A stretch of 64,000 nucleotides of DNA from Deltaproteobacteria bacterium (GTDB lineage Bacteria; Myxococcota; Myxococcia; Myxococcales; SZAS-1): assembly GCA_018266075.1 (NCBI GenBank), contig JAFEBB010000029.1, positions 25,578 through 89,577 on the forward strand, given 5' to 3'. The translations under genes were made by a program, and so were the position numbers. Of the stretch, positions 18,996 to 30,997 are shown piece after piece; position 1 is the stretch's first letter; every line of letters starts with the position of its first letter. Under the pieces are notes generated by a model. The model worked only from the letters and a program-made list of their open reading frames with translations. It was not told where the DNA came from and ran no database searches.

Positions 18996-20135
18996 TCAGC
19001 TTCTGAGCTTGGCGATCTCGGCCATGATGCCGCGCACTTCTTCTTCCGAGTTGTAGAAGTGCGGCGAGATCCGGATCCCGCAGTTCGGACGCCAGTCGAT
19101 GATGTAGCCGCGCTCGATGATCTTGTGGTGCGCGGCCTCGCTGCCCGCGAAGTCCACGCACACCGTGCCGCCGCGCTCGCTCGCCTTGCGCGGGCTGTTC
19201 ACGGTGAGCTTCTGCTCGTCGGCCAAACCGATGAGCAACTCGGTCATGCGCAGGCTCTTCTCGCGGATCGCCGCGATGCCCACCTGGTTCACGATCTCGT
19301 AGCCCGCGCGCGCCGCGTACAGCGCAGGCACGCTCGGTGAGCCGGCCATGAAGCGGTGGATGTCCTCGGCGTAGTCGATGGGGCCCACCTCGAAGCCGAA
19401 CGGACGCTTGTGGCTCCACCAGCCGTTGTTGCGCGGCTCGAGGATCTTTTGCAGCGCCGGCTTCACGTAGAGGTAGCCCGCGCCCGCGCCGCCGCAGAGC
19501 CACTTCACCGAGCCGCCCATGAGGAAGTCGGCGTCGAGCGCGGTGACGTCGATGGGGATCACGCCCGTGGCCTGGTAGCAGTCGAGCACCACCTTGGCGC
19601 CGACCTGGTGCGCCTTCTCGATGACCGGCTTCACGTCCACGATGCCGGCGCTGCGGAAGAGCACCAGATCCAGCGAGACCAACGCCGTGCGCTCGTCGAT
19701 GAGCGCGAGGATCCGCTCCACCGGCACGTTCGAGCCCTCGCCCTTGGCGAGCACCGTCTCCGCGCCCTGCACCGCGAACAGGTTATAGAGCACCGAAGGA
19801 AAGTTCAGGTCGGTTGCAACGATTTTGTTACGTTTCCCGTCGCGCCAGTCGAAGCAGGAGAGGATCATCTGCGTGGCCTGGGCCACGTTGGTCAGCATCA
19901 TCACGCTCTTGGGCGGCGCGCCGATGAGCGGGGCGATGAGGTCGCCGGTGGCCGTCACCATGGGCACCCAGTCGTGCCAGGCGAGGACGCCGTCCGTGGC
20001 CCACGCGTCGGCGTAGGCCTTCAAGTTCTCGTACGTCTTGCGCGGCATGGCGCCGAGCGAGTTGTTGATGAGGTAGCCGCGCTTCTTCTCGAGGATCGGG
20101 AACTCGCTGCGCCACTTCAAGAGCGGATCCGACAT
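18996..20135 (-). CDS. Class V aminotransferase-fold PLP enzyme, kynureninase-like
   Basis: 379 residues; ATG at 20135 (MSDPLLKWRSEFPILEKKRG). Fold type I PLP motifs are clear: YLINNSLGAMPRKTYENL near the start; SLDLVLFRSAGIVDVKPVIE; VVLDCYQATGVIPIDVTALD with the PLP-ring Asp; and GGSVKWLCGGAGAGYLYVKP with the Schiff-base lysine. The segment order and the SVKWLCGG motif resemble kynureninase (kynurenine to anthranilate plus alanine). However, no other kynurenine-pathway gene is nearby, so a different class V activity is possible. The upstream 24-residue extension in the open frame is Arg-rich and unlikely. The neighbouring TrpC-like gene makes a tryptophan/anthranilate theme conceivable but unproven. 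Confidence 0.75.
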   Translation of the reverse strand: MSDPLLKWRSEFPILEKKRGYLINNSLGAMPRKTYENLKAYADAWATDGVLAWHDWVPMVTATGDLIAPLIGAPPKSVMMLTNVAQATQMILSCFDWRDGKRNKIVATDLNFPSVLYNLFAVQGAETVLAKGEGSNVPVERILALIDERTALVSLDLVLFRSAGIVDVKPVIEKAHQVGAKVVLDCYQATGVIPIDVTALDADFLMGGSVKWLCGGAGAGYLYVKPALQKILEPRNNGWWSHKRPFGFEVGPIDYAEDIHRFMAGSPSVPALYAARAGYEIVNQVGIAAIREKSLRMTELLIGLADEQKLTVNSPRKASERGGTVCVDFAGSEAAHHKIIERGYIIDWRPNCGIRISPHFYNSEEEVRGIMAEIAKLRS

Positions 20136-20257
20136 GGCATCTCCGTGCGAATCGCGAGCGGTGCGTCGCGGCGCGCGGAACCTAGCACCGGGCATGCGAG
20201 CGTCCAAGATGGCGTCCCTGGCGGCGCTGCGTGCTTTCTGCTACCCACTCGCGCGCC

Positions 20258-20641
20258 ATGGTCGAGCCCTCGCCGCAGCCCTCCCCGCCGGTCGACGTCG
20301 GTCCCAAGCCGGGAGAGCGCACGCCCGGCCTGATGCTGGTGGGCCTGGTGAACGGGCTCTTCGCGGCGGGCCTCTTCGCCCAGGCGGCCTCGACGCCGCC
20401 GGAGAGCGTGGGCCCCATCCCCGTCTGGTTCCGGCCGGTGATCGTGGCGGTGGGCGCCGCGCTGGGCACCTCGGCAGTCGGCCTCTTGCTGCTGCGCCGC
20501 TGGGGCTTCTACTTGATGGTGCTGGGCTACTTCTCGGCGCTCATCGCGCTGGTGGCCATGCGCCAGTCGTTTGGCTGCCAGGCGGCGATGATCTTTCCGC
20601 TGCTGGCGGTGGCCGGTCGCAACTGGCGCGCGCTCCGCTGA
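20258..20641 (+). CDS. Small integral membrane protein
   Basis: 127 residues from ATG 20258 (MVEPSPQPSPPVDVGPKPGE). A Pro-rich cytoplasmic leader precedes three hydrophobic helices: LMLVGLVNGLFAAGLFAQAA, VIVAVGAALGTSAVGLLLL, FYLMVLGYFSALIALVAM. It ends in a short basic tail (RNWRALR). No family recognised. It ends 15 bases before the Ser/Thr kinase start on the same strand, so co-expression with the kinase is likely. Confidence 0.65.
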   Translation: MVEPSPQPSPPVDVGPKPGERTPGLMLVGLVNGLFAAGLFAQAASTPPESVGPIPVWFRPVIVAVGAALGTSAVGLLLLRRWGFYLMVLGYFSALIALVAMRQSFGCQAAMIFPLLAVAGRNWRALR

Positions 20642-20656
20642 TATCGTGGGCCCGCG

Positions 20657-22179
<1,523 letters not shown>

Positions 22180-22183
<4 letters not shown>

Positions 22184-23469
22184 CCGACGACCTTGAGATC
22201 CGGCGGCGGCCGCTGCTGCTGCGCCTTCCTGCGGCCCACCAGCCACGCGCCGAGCACGCCCAGCTCGTAGCAGACGATCATCGGCACGGCCATCAGCGCC
22301 AGGTTCACCGCGTCGCCCGAGGGCGTGATCACCGCCGCGAGCACCACGCAGAGCAGGATGGCGTGCCGCTGGTACTTGGCCAGCATCTTCGCGTTCACCA
22401 GGCCCAGGAACGCCAGCAGGCTCATGATCAGCGGCAGCTCGAAGATGATCCCGAACGCGACCTCCAGCAGCAGCACCAGCGAGAGCTGCTCGCTCATGGT
22501 GAGCATGGGCCGCGTCCACTCGATGCTGGCCTCGCGGCGGACCGCCATACCCAGGTGCCGGTCGAGCCGCCAGAGCTCCTTGTAGGCGTCGCCGTAGCCC
22601 TTGCCGAGCGCGGCTTCGTACACGTTCGCGAGCTGATCCGCGGATCCGTCGAGCGCCTTGGCCGCCGCGGAGGCATCGCGCGTGTTGAGCTTCTGGGCGC
22701 CTTCCTGACGCTGGTTGATGGCCGACACCAACGCCGCCTGCGCGGGCGCGCCCGAGCGCTGCGCGAGCGCCAGCGCCTCCTCGAGCTGCGCGGACAGGAG
22801 CTGGTCGCGGGTCTTCACTTCCTCGACCGACGGCGGATGCAGCAGCGAGTCGTCCGGCTCTTCCACGCGACCGTCGCCCTTCGACAAGAGCCGCTCGCGC
22901 GCCTGGCCGATGAGCGCGAGCGCAGGCTCCTTGGCGCCGAGGGCGAGCAGGCGGGCGGCGTCGGCGTCCTGGGCGCGGGCGAGCACCGAGCGCTGGTGCA
23001 CCTCGTGCTCGTCGGCCTCCGTGAGGAGGAACTGGAACATGGTGGGCAGCACCGCGAGGTAGCAGAACACCGCGCCGCCCACGAAGAAGAGCGTGCCCAT
23101 GGACACGAACGGCAGCACCAACTTCCGCTCGTGCTGGTAGAGCCCCGGCGCCACGAAGCGCCAGAGCTGGAAGAGGATCACCGGCGCGCTGAGGAACACG
23201 CCCGCGTACATGCCCACCTTGAGGAGGACGTTGATCTCCTCGATGCCCGACGTGTACACGAGCGCGCGCGCGTCCTCGGGGAGCGCGGCGAGCACCGGGC
23301 GCATCAAGAGGCCGAAGAGGTCGCGCGCGAACCAGAGGCTCAGGCCACCGGTCACGCACACGCTCACCACGCACCACCACAAGCGGCGGCGCAGCTCGGA
23401 GAGGTGCTCCAGCAGCGTCATCCGCCCTTCGCCGGCGGCGGGCGGGTTGGGCTCGGTGTCCACGCTCAC
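22180..23469 (-). CDS. tatC: Sec-independent translocase TatC with large loop insertion
   Basis: 429 residues, versus roughly 250 for most TatC. TatC motifs are present: MTLLEHLSELRRRL at the N-terminus; FLSAPVILFQLWRFVAPGLY; ERKLVLPFVSMGTLFFVGG; VAFGIIFELPLIMSLLAFLG; and YQRHAILLCVVLAAVITPSG. Between TM3 and TM4, residues about 153-322 are a hydrophilic, mostly helical insertion (SVLARAQDADAARLLALGAK, AKALDGSADQLANVYEAALG). By topology it should face the periplasm. TatC binds twin-arginine signal peptides and works with TatA/B to export folded proteins. The start overlaps the tatA stop by 4 bases (ATGA). No frameshift is seen, so the insertion is genuine coding sequence. Confidence 0.92.
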
Positions 23470-23807
23470 GAGGACGACTTCTCCCCGGCCGGATCGGCAG
23501 GCGCGGCCGGCGCGTCATTCGATGGCGACGGCGTTGCGGCCGGCTCGTTCGCGGCCACGGCGCCCACGGGCGGCTTGAGCTCCAGCACGTTCTGCGCTGC
23601 CGCGGCGGGCTTCGGCTTTTCCGGCTCGATCTCCGCCAGCTTGTTGAACTCGGACTCCACCGTGCTGCGGATGTCGTTGGTGGCCTTGTTGAACTCGCGC
23701 ATGCCCTTGCCGAGCATCTTGGCGATCTCCGGCAGCCGGTTGGGCCCGAAGAGCAAGAGGGCGAGCACCAGGATGATGATCATCTCGGTGCCAGACATGC
23801 CGAACAT
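23466..23807 (-). CDS. tatA: Twin-arginine translocase subunit TatA/TatB family
   Basis: 113 residues. Short N-terminal transmembrane helix (EMIIILVLALLLFGPNRL), hinge with the FGP-x-RLPE motif, amphipathic helix (EIAKMLGKGMREFNKATND), then a Pro/Ala/Glu-rich tail. The FGP motif and 113-residue size leave TatA versus TatB open; one subunit may serve both roles. Translationally coupled to tatC, forming a minimal tatAC operon. Start ATG at 23807 gives the typical MFGMSGTE leader. Confidence 0.88.
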   Translation of the reverse strand: MFGMSGTEMIIILVLALLLFGPNRLPEIAKMLGKGMREFNKATNDIRSTVESEFNKLAEIEPEKPKPAAAAQNVLELKPPVGAVAANEPAATPSPSNDAPAAPADPAGEKSSS

Positions 23808-23882
23808 GGGAACAGGCCTCAGGGCGGGCCGGACTCAGCCTCGCCTGGCCCCCTTCATGTCCGATCCGCCGGGGATGCGCAA

Positions 23883-23898
23883 CCCGCTGGCGAGCGGG
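23883..23898. other. Small GC-rich hairpin after the chemoreceptor gene
   Basis: CCCGCT GGCG AGCGGG, a perfect 6-base stem with a 4-base loop downstream of the chemoreceptor stop. No clear U-run follows, so a terminator role is only possible. Confidence 0.3.
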
Positions 23899-23939
23899 AG
23901 GGCGCTCGGCCGGTTCGGGTGCCTTTTTACAAGCAGCTT

Positions 23940-26084
23940 CTAGACGCGGAAGCGCCGCAGCTCGGAGCGCAGGGTCTCGCTCTGCTGCGCGAGCTGCTCG
24001 ATGGCCAGCTCCAGCTCGCGCATGGTGCCGTGCTGGCTGTCGGCGACGCGCTTGATGTTCTCCATGGCCGCGAGCACGGCCTCGCTCCCGCGCGTCTGCT
24101 CCTTCTGGGCGCGGTTGAGCTGGTTCACCATCTCGCTGATGTTCTCGATGCTCTTGGTGATCTGCTTGCTGCCGCGGCTCTGCTCCTGGCTGGAGCGCTC
24201 CACGTGCTTGGTGATCACCTTCATCTTCTCCGCGCTCTTCATGATCTGCTCGGAGCCGCGGGCCTGCTCGTTGGTGGCCTTGGCGATCTGCTGGACCGTC
24301 TCGGCGATGCGGTTGATGGCGTTGGTGACCTGCTTGGAGCCGCGGCTCTGCTCCACGGTCGCGCGGGCGATGGCCTTCACCATCTGGCTGGCCTTGCTGG
24401 AGCTCTCGAGGATCTTCTTGAGCGCGCCCTCGGCCTCGGTGCCGAGCTTCACGCCCTCCTCGACGCTCTTCACGCCGCGCTCCATGGCGCCCACGGCGTT
24501 GCGGCTCTCGTCCTGGACGCTCTTCACCAGCTCGGCGATTTCTTTCGTGCTCGCGCCGGTGCGCTCGGCGAGATCTTTGATTTCGTCGGCGACGACCGCG
24601 AAGCCCTTGCCGTGCTCGCCGGCCTGGGCGGCGATGATGGCGGCGTTGAGCGCGAGCAGGTTGGTCTGCTCGGCCACGTCGTCGATCACGTTGAGGATGT
24701 TGCCGATGGTGAGGATCTTGCGGCCCAGCGAGTCGATGACCTCGGCCGCGGTGCGGCTGGAGTCTTTGATCTTCTCGATGCCGGTGAGCGTCTTCTGAAT
24801 CGCGCCCGCGCCGGTGGCAGCGTCGGCGGAGACGAGCTCGGCGAGCTTGCTGGTCTCGTTGGCGTTCATCTCCACCTGGCCGATGGAGACGTCCATCTCG
24901 TTCATGCTGCTCGAGGTCTCTTCGGTGCTCGCGGAGAGGTCCTCGATGTTCTTGGCGACCTCCTTGATGCTGAAGGTCATCTGCTCGATGGCGCTGGTGG
25001 TCTCTTCGACGCTCGCGGCCAGACCGCCGATGTTCTCGGCGACCTCATCGTTCGTCGCCGCCATCTCCAGGATGCTCGATGACGATTCTTCCGCGCTCTG
25101 GGCGAGCACTTCGACGTTGGAGGCGATGCCCTTCAAGCTGGCGATCATCTCCTCCATCGACGAGCTGGTGGAGTTCACGCTCTCCTGGCTCTGCGCGGCG
25201 CCGCGGGTGACGACGTCGGAGCTGCGGGAGATGTGCTGCATCACGCCCGCAATGCCCTCGGAGACGCTCTTCACCTTGCCCAGCGTGATGTTCAGGCTCT
25301 CGGAGATCTTGTTGAGCGCGAGCGAGGTCTGGCCGAGCTCGTCGTCGCTGAGCTCTTGTAACCGGGCGGTCAAGTCGCCCTCGCCCAGGCGCGTGGCGTG
25401 GGCGCGCATCTTGTCGAGCGGACGGAGCACCAGCAGCCGGGTGATCACGAAGACGACGACCAGATACGCCAAGCCGAAGACCAGGAAGCCGTAGAGCAGA
25501 TCGGTGCGGAACGTGGAGACGCGCGCGTCCACGAAGTCGGGCTTGAGCTCCACCACCGCGTAGCCCAGGACGCGCAGCTCGTTCACGGTGCCCTGCATCA
25601 GGCCCATCTCCACCTTGGCGATGACCAAGGTGTCGCGGCCCACCGCGCGCTCGACGGGGTGTCCGTCGGCGAGCTCGGTGAGCTCGGACTCGCTCAGCCC
25701 GCGCACGGCGTCGAGCACCTCCGGGGGAAGCGTGGTTCCCGGCGTGGCCGCGAAGACGTGCTCCACATCCGGATGCCGCGAGTCGTTCGCCTTGGGGAGC
25801 ACGATGCCCGCGGCCACCAGCGCGTTTGCCGGGAGGGTGTCGGCCTCGGTGTGCTCCAGCATCGTCTTCACCGCGTCGCGGCGGCCGTCCTTCACCGGGC
25901 TGGCGGCGTGCGAGGCCACGCTGGCCACGTAGCTTCGGCCGCGCGCGGCGAGCTCGGCGGTGAGCGTGTCTTCGACCTCGTTGGGGACGAGGAACAGCGC
26001 CAGCGCGCCGGCCACCACGAGCAGTACGAAGAACGAGCCCAGGAGCAGGGTCTGCAATCCCAGGTGCTGAAAGCGCTTGAGCAT
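23940..26084 (-). CDS. Methyl-accepting chemotaxis protein
   Basis: 714 residues. TM1 ([20 protein letters not shown], about 13-32), a periplasmic sensor of about 160 residues with no recognised fold, TM2 ([19 protein letters not shown], about 192-210), and a HAMP domain ([20 protein letters not shown]). A long coiled-coil signalling domain follows, with the hairpin tip [20 protein letters not shown] near residue 465. QEQ/EEQ-type methylation candidates lie in Glu/Gln-Ser/Thr runs. After the tip there are four successive units of 28 residues beginning EQSRGSKQ (residues 578-689), that is, exact four-heptad repeats. It should act through CheA/CheW, possibly in gliding motility; no che genes are adjacent. 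Confidence 0.93.
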   Translation of the reverse strand: MLKRFQHLGLQTLLLGSFFVLLVVAGALALFLVPNEVEDTLTAELAARGRSYVASVASHAASPVKDGRRDAVKTMLEHTEADTLPANALVAAGIVLPKANDSRHPDVEHVFAATPGTTLPPEVLDAVRGLSESELTELADGHPVERAVGRDTLVIAKVEMGLMQGTVNELRVLGYAVVELKPDFVDARVSTFRTDLLYGFLVFGLAYLVVVFVITRLLVLRPLDKMRAHATRLGEGDLTARLQELSDDELGQTSLALNKISESLNITLGKVKSVSEGIAGVMQHISRSSDVVTRGAAQSQESVNSTSSSMEEMIASLKGIASNVEVLAQSAEESSSSILEMAATNDEVAENIGGLAASVEETTSAIEQMTFSIKEVAKNIEDLSASTEETSSSMNEMDVSIGQVEMNANETSKLAELVSADAATGAGAIQKTLTGIEKIKDSSRTAAEVIDSLGRKILTIGNILNVIDDVAEQTNLLALNAAIIAAQAGEHGKGFAVVADEIKDLAERTGASTKEIAELVKSVQDESRNAVGAMERGVKSVEEGVKLGTEAEGALKKILESSSKASQMVKAIARATVEQSRGSKQVTNAINRIAETVQQIAKATNEQARGSEQIMKSAEKMKVITKHVERSSQEQSRGSKQITKSIENISEMVNQLNRAQKEQTRGSEAVLAAMENIKRVADSQHGTMRELELAIEQLAQQSETLRSELRRFRV

Positions 26085-26167
26085 GAAGGGCGAGCGGAAG
26101 GTCCGATGCTAGGGACCGCGTCGTCCGCGGGTCAAGGAAGACACCGCTGCGCTCGCCTGCCCGCTCG

Positions 26168-26449
26168 CTACTTCGCGACGGCCTGGCAGTGCCCGCTGGC
26201 GCAGACGGCCTGGCGCGGGCCCTGGAGGCAGCTGTCGGGCTTGGTGCTCGGGCAGCTCACGCTCTTGGCGATGGTGTCGCAGGTGGCGCCGACCACGTCC
26301 GCGAAGGCGTACGGCTGCGGGCAGCCGCAGACGGTGCAGAGCTCGCAGTCGGAGTCCTGGCTGCAGGGGCCGTTGGTGTCGTAGCTGCCGCTGCACGCCG
26401 CGGCCGAGAGGCCCAGCGCGAGCAAGATCGCGAAGCGAAGGGTTCGCAT
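26168..26449 (-). CDS. Small Cys-rich lipoprotein
   Basis: 93 residues: signal peptide MRTLRFAILLALGLSAAACS with lipobox SAAAC. The mature chain has many Cys residues (GPCSQDSDCELCTVCGCPQP, ATCDTIAKSVSCPSTKPDSC, AVCASGHCQAVAK), presumably disulfide bonded. No family recognised; similar small Cys-rich lipoproteins are frequent in myxobacteria. It sits between the atpA and chemoreceptor genes on the same strand, with short spacers on both sides. Confidence 0.72.
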   Translation of the reverse strand: MRTLRFAILLALGLSAAACSGSYDTNGPCSQDSDCELCTVCGCPQPYAFADVVGATCDTIAKSVSCPSTKPDSCLQGPRQAVCASGHCQAVAK

Positions 26450-26494
26450 GAGAGACCTCGGTGAGTCGCAGTGAACCCGCGCCGGGGGCGGCGG

Positions 26495-28033
<1,539 letters not shown>

Positions 28034-28063
28034 GATGAACCCTGGATCTGTGTAACGGTTTGG

Positions 28064-28603
28064 TTAAGAGAGGAGCTGGCGCTTGAGGCCGTCGAGCTGG
28101 GTCTGCAGCGAGCCGTCGTAGGTGAGCGAGCCCACCTGGGCGACCACGCCGCCGAGGATCTTGGGATCCACGACCGAGTCCACGGAGACCTGCTTGTTGG
28201 TGATCACCGCGAGCTGGCTGCGGATCTTCTCCACCGCGGCGACGTCCAGGGCCACGGCGCTGGTGAGCTTGGCGCGAACCCGGCCCAGGCGCTGGTCGAG
28301 CATGGCCTTGTAGGCGCGGGCAAGCGACTCGATGTAGAGGCTGCGGCCGCGGTCGATGAGGAGCTTGAGGGTGTTGGCCGCGAGCGGCGCCGCGTTCACG
28401 GCGGCGAGCAGCTTGCCCATCACCGCGTGGCGGACGGCCGACGAGAACGCGGGATTGGCCATCACATCGCGGAGCTCGGGGCTGGCGTCGAGCGCCTTGG
28501 CAATGGCGTCGAGGGTGGCGCCCACCGGCTCCAGCTGGTTCTGCTCGGCGGCCAGCTCGAGGAGCGCCTTGGCGTAGCGCCGGGCGATCGAGACCGTGAT
28601 CAC
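28064..28603 (-). CDS. atpH: ATP synthase F1 subunit delta
   Basis: 179 residues, GTG start (MITVSIARRYAKALLELAAE, the diagnostic OSCP/delta opening). Further family features are LKLLIDRGRSLYIESLARAY and the C-terminal RSQLAVITNKQVSVDSVVDP, ILGGVVAQVGSLTYDGSLQT. Delta joins F1 to the b-subunit stalk. The b-subunit gene atpF, usually just upstream, is absent. The 350 bases upstream are non-coding and divergent with hsp20, so a promoter for atpHA probably lies there. Confidence 0.93.
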   Translation of the reverse strand: MITVSIARRYAKALLELAAEQNQLEPVGATLDAIAKALDASPELRDVMANPAFSSAVRHAVMGKLLAAVNAAPLAANTLKLLIDRGRSLYIESLARAYKAMLDQRLGRVRAKLTSAVALDVAAVEKIRSQLAVITNKQVSVDSVVDPKILGGVVAQVGSLTYDGSLQTQLDGLKRQLLS

Positions 28604-28796
28604 GGACGTACTCCCGGGTCGTTCGACCCACTGCGGCAGAGAGCGCGCGGTTTACCCTGCGAGCAGCGGTAGGTCAACGAAGAACCAATCCGCCTGCCCC
28701 AACGTGGTGAGCCCGATCGCGGGACCGCGGGTCGTTCGGCCGATGCGGGCGACGACCGGTCGGGCATCCAGGCGGTCCCGAGCACGAACGACCCAT

Positions 28797-28817
28797 GGAC
28801 CACGGACCACGGACCGC
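28797..28817. repeat. Heptanucleotide tandem repeat (GGACCAC), 3 units
   Basis: GGACCAC GGACCAC GGACCGC in the atpH-hsp20 spacer; two perfect units and one with one change. Confidence 0.85.
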
Positions 28818-28851
28818 GATTGAGCCCGATCCAACGAGCGACCGGCTGCGC

Positions 28852-28879
28852 TTGACAGGTCCGGGCTCGAATCTACGTT
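28852..28879 (+). promoter_or_regulatory. Sigma70-type promoter for hsp20
   Basis: Perfect -35 TTGACA (28852-28857), a 16-base spacer and a weak -10 TACGTT (28874-28879), 77 bases before the hsp20 start. No CIRCE element is visible. Confidence 0.5.
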
Positions 28880-28955
28880 GGCTCTCGTCGGAAGGACTCG
28901 CGGCCGCGAACCCCTCCAGTGCTGGTTTCCCATTCCAATTCTTGGAGGAATTGCC

Positions 28956-29390
28956 ATGTCCGTCGTTCGCTATGACCCGTTCCGCGACCTCTTTGCCTTC
29001 TCGGATCAGTTCAACCGCCTCTTCGGCCCCGGCCGGCGCGAGGAAGGTCTCGCCTCCACCAGCTGGCCCGCCGTCGACATCTACGAGGACGCCGAGGGTC
29101 TCACCCTCACCGCCGAGCTGCCCGGGCTGGATCCCAAGGCCGTGGACGTGAAGGTGGAGGACCGCGTGCTCACCCTGGCCGGCGAGCGCAAGCTGGAGCG
29201 CGAGGAGAAGAAGGAGAACTACCACCGCGTGGAGAGCTGGTCGGGCACGTTCAGCCGCAGCTTCACCCTGCCCGCCAACGTCGACGTGGAGAAGATCCGC
29301 GCCGAGCACAAGAACGGCCTGCTGCGCGTGTTCCTGCCCAAGCGCGAAGAGAACAAGCCGCGCAAGATCTCGGTGCAGGTCCACGGCTAA
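28956..29390 (+). CDS. Small heat-shock protein, Hsp20 family
   Basis: 144 residues. The start at ATG 28956 is fixed by a strong GGAGG (28944-28948). N-terminal arm MSVVRYDPFRDLFAFSDQFN is typical of class A bacterial sHSPs. The alpha-crystallin domain (about 40-140) has PAVDIYEDAEGLTLTAELPG, ERKLEREEKKENYHRVESWS and the signature FTLPANVDVEKIRAEHKNGL followed by LRVFLPKREE. ATP-independent holdase that protects unfolding proteins. Transcribed alone, with its own promoter and terminator. Confidence 0.95.
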   Translation: MSVVRYDPFRDLFAFSDQFNRLFGPGRREEGLASTSWPAVDIYEDAEGLTLTAELPGLDPKAVDVKVEDRVLTLAGERKLEREEKKENYHRVESWSGTFSRSFTLPANVDVEKIRAEHKNGLLRVFLPKREENKPRKISVQVHG

Positions 29391-29409
29391 CGGCTTCGCT
29401 GAAGCGACA

Positions 29410-29448
29410 ACGGGCGCCCCGGGATCTCCCGGCGGCGCCCGTCTTGTT
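29410..29448 (+). terminator. Intrinsic terminator after hsp20
   Basis: ACGGGCGCC (29410-29418) pairs with GGCGCCCGT (29434-29442). The stem continues through CCGGGA/TCCCGG with one bulged C, for about 15 pairs. A T-rich tail (CTTGTTT) follows. It can also terminate the converging bactofilin gene weakly. Confidence 0.8.
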
Positions 29449-29471
29449 TCGACATATCGAGATGTATCGAG

Positions 29472-29957
29472 TTACTTGGCGCCCGGCGCGGGGCCCGCGG
29501 CCGCGGCGGCAGCGTTGATGGGCGTGACCTTGGCGCCCATCTTGGTGGTGCCCTCGAAGATGGCGCCCTTCTTCACGACGAGCGCCGGGGTCTCGATGGT
29601 GCCGAAGACGCGCGCGGTGGACTCGAGCTCCACCAGGTTCTTGGCGTGGACGTCGCCCTGGATTTCGCCGTGAACCACGATGGAGCCCACGTGGATCTGC
29701 GCCGAGACCTTGGCCGCCTGGCCAACGGTGAGGTCATCGCTGGTGCGGATCTCGCCGCTGAATTTGCCGTCGATGTGCACCGAGCCCTGGAAGGTGAGCT
29801 TGCCCTCGAACTCGCTGCCTGCGCCGAGCAACGTGGCGGTTCCGCCCGCCTGCTTGAATGCGTTCTCTTCCTCGCGCTTGAGCATGGCCATCTTGGGTGT
29901 CTCCGGAGTTGAGGCGGCCGCAGGGGTCGCCGGCTTGGATTTGTCGAACAGTCCCAT
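29472..29957 (-). CDS. bacM: Bactofilin, BacM-like
   Basis: 161 residues: a short N-terminal tail with Pro/Ala (MGLFDKSKPATPAAASTPET), then the bactofilin right-handed beta-helix (GAGSEFEGKLTFQGSVHIDG, FSGEIRTSDDLTVGQAAKVS, IVVHGEIQGDVHAKNLVELE), and an Ala/Pro-rich C-tail. Bactofilins polymerise into cytoskeletal filaments. In Myxococcus xanthus, BacM lies directly downstream of parAB, as here, and affects cell shape; the assignment rests partly on that synteny. The stop is followed on its strand by two ATATC-type motifs (29452-29470). Confidence 0.9.
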   Translation of the reverse strand: MGLFDKSKPATPAAASTPETPKMAMLKREEENAFKQAGGTATLLGAGSEFEGKLTFQGSVHIDGKFSGEIRTSDDLTVGQAAKVSAQIHVGSIVVHGEIQGDVHAKNLVELESTARVFGTIETPALVVKKGAIFEGTTKMGAKVTPINAAAAAAGPAPGAK

Positions 29958-30013
29958 GGTTCCTTCTTCGCCGCGAGCCGTTCGAGATTCCCGCGCGGCC
30001 GCGGCGGCGGGTC

Positions 30014-30928
30014 CTACTTGCGACGCTCGCCGAGCATGTGCTGGATGAGGCGATCGAGCTCTTCATAGGAGCCGAAGCTCAGCTCCACGTGCCCGCTTCC
30101 CGCGTGGTCGACGATCTTGCAGCGGGTGCCGAGGGCGCGCTGGAGCCGCTCGGTGAGGTCGCGAACCTGGGGGCTCTCCGCCTTCGGCGCCACCGGCGTC
30201 CGCGGCGTGCCCGCCTCGCCCTTGAGCTTGCGCACCAGCCCTTCCGTGGCGCGCACGGAGAGCTTGTGGTGGACCACGTCGAGCGCGGCCTCCTTCATCT
30301 TCTTCGGATCCGTGAGCCCGAGCAGCGCACGGGCGTGCCCCATGTTGAGCGAGCCGTCGATGAGCGAGTGCTTGATCTCCACCGGGAGCTGCAGGAGGCG
30401 GAGCGCGTTGGCGATGGTCGAGCGATCCTTGCCCACCCGCTGGGCGACCACTTCCTGCGTGAGGTGGTGCTCGTCGATGAGGCGCTTGTAGCCCTCCGCC
30501 TCTTCGATGGGGTTCAGGTCCTCGCGCTGGAGGTTCTCGATGAGCGCGAGCTCGAAGCTCTCCGGCTCCGAGACCTCCTTCACGATCGCGGGGATCTCCT
30601 TGAGGCCCGCAAGCTGCGCCGCGCGCCAGCGGCGTTCGCCGGCGATGATCTTGTAGCCACCGCCCTGGGCCAGCTTGCGCACCAGGATCGGCTGGATGAT
30701 GCCCTTCTGCTTCACCGAGGCCGCCAGCTCGTCGAGCTTGGCGGAGTCGAAGTGGCGGCGGGGCTGGTGCTCGTCGCGGTGGACGGCCTCGATGGCCAGG
30801 TTGAAGACCTGCGCGCGTGAGGACGCCCCGACCGGGGCGTTCACGGTCGCGACGGGCGCCGAAGCTTGAGGGATGAGCGCGGAGAGGCCGCGGCCGAGGG
30901 CAGGACGGCGGGCTTTGTCAGGCTGCAT
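30014..30928 (-). CDS. parB: Chromosome partitioning protein ParB
   Basis: 304 residues. Motifs: the N-terminal ALGRGLSALIP peptide that stimulates ParA; the CTPase/ParB-Srx domain (IEAVHRDEHQPRRHFDSAKL, GIIQPILVRKL, IIAGERRWRAAQLAGLKEIP); NLQREDLNPIEEAEGYKRL; and the helix-turn-helix LTQEVVAQRVGKDRSTIANA. A C-terminal dimerisation segment follows (about 225-304). It loads on parS (two sites at 32002 and 32664) and slides as a CTP clamp. Lies 69 bases after parA in the same operon. Confidence 0.96.
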   Translation of the reverse strand: MQPDKARRPALGRGLSALIPQASAPVATVNAPVGASSRAQVFNLAIEAVHRDEHQPRRHFDSAKLDELAASVKQKGIIQPILVRKLAQGGGYKIIAGERRWRAAQLAGLKEIPAIVKEVSEPESFELALIENLQREDLNPIEEAEGYKRLIDEHHLTQEVVAQRVGKDRSTIANALRLLQLPVEIKHSLIDGSLNMGHARALLGLTDPKKMKEAALDVVHHKLSVRATEGLVRKLKGEAGTPRTPVAPKAESPQVRDLTERLQRALGTRCKIVDHAGSGHVELSFGSYEELDRLIQHMLGERRK

Positions 30929-30997
30929 GGTGCCTCGAGAGAATGCGGGACCCGTGCCCCGCAGAACGCGTGGGGGTTCGAATCAGCGAAAGGAAAT

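Larger units (their letters stand above)
28604..28955. other. Divergent non-coding region atpH / hsp20
   Basis: 352 bases without a supported gene. It holds three copies of GGGTCGTTCG (28616-28625, 28729-28738, and inverted at 28785-28794), the first within the palindrome GGGTCG-TT-CGACCC (28616-28629). It also holds a heptamer repeat at 28797-28817 and the hsp20 promoter at 28852-28879. An open frame across it on the minus strand lacks protein-like composition. Confidence 0.6.
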
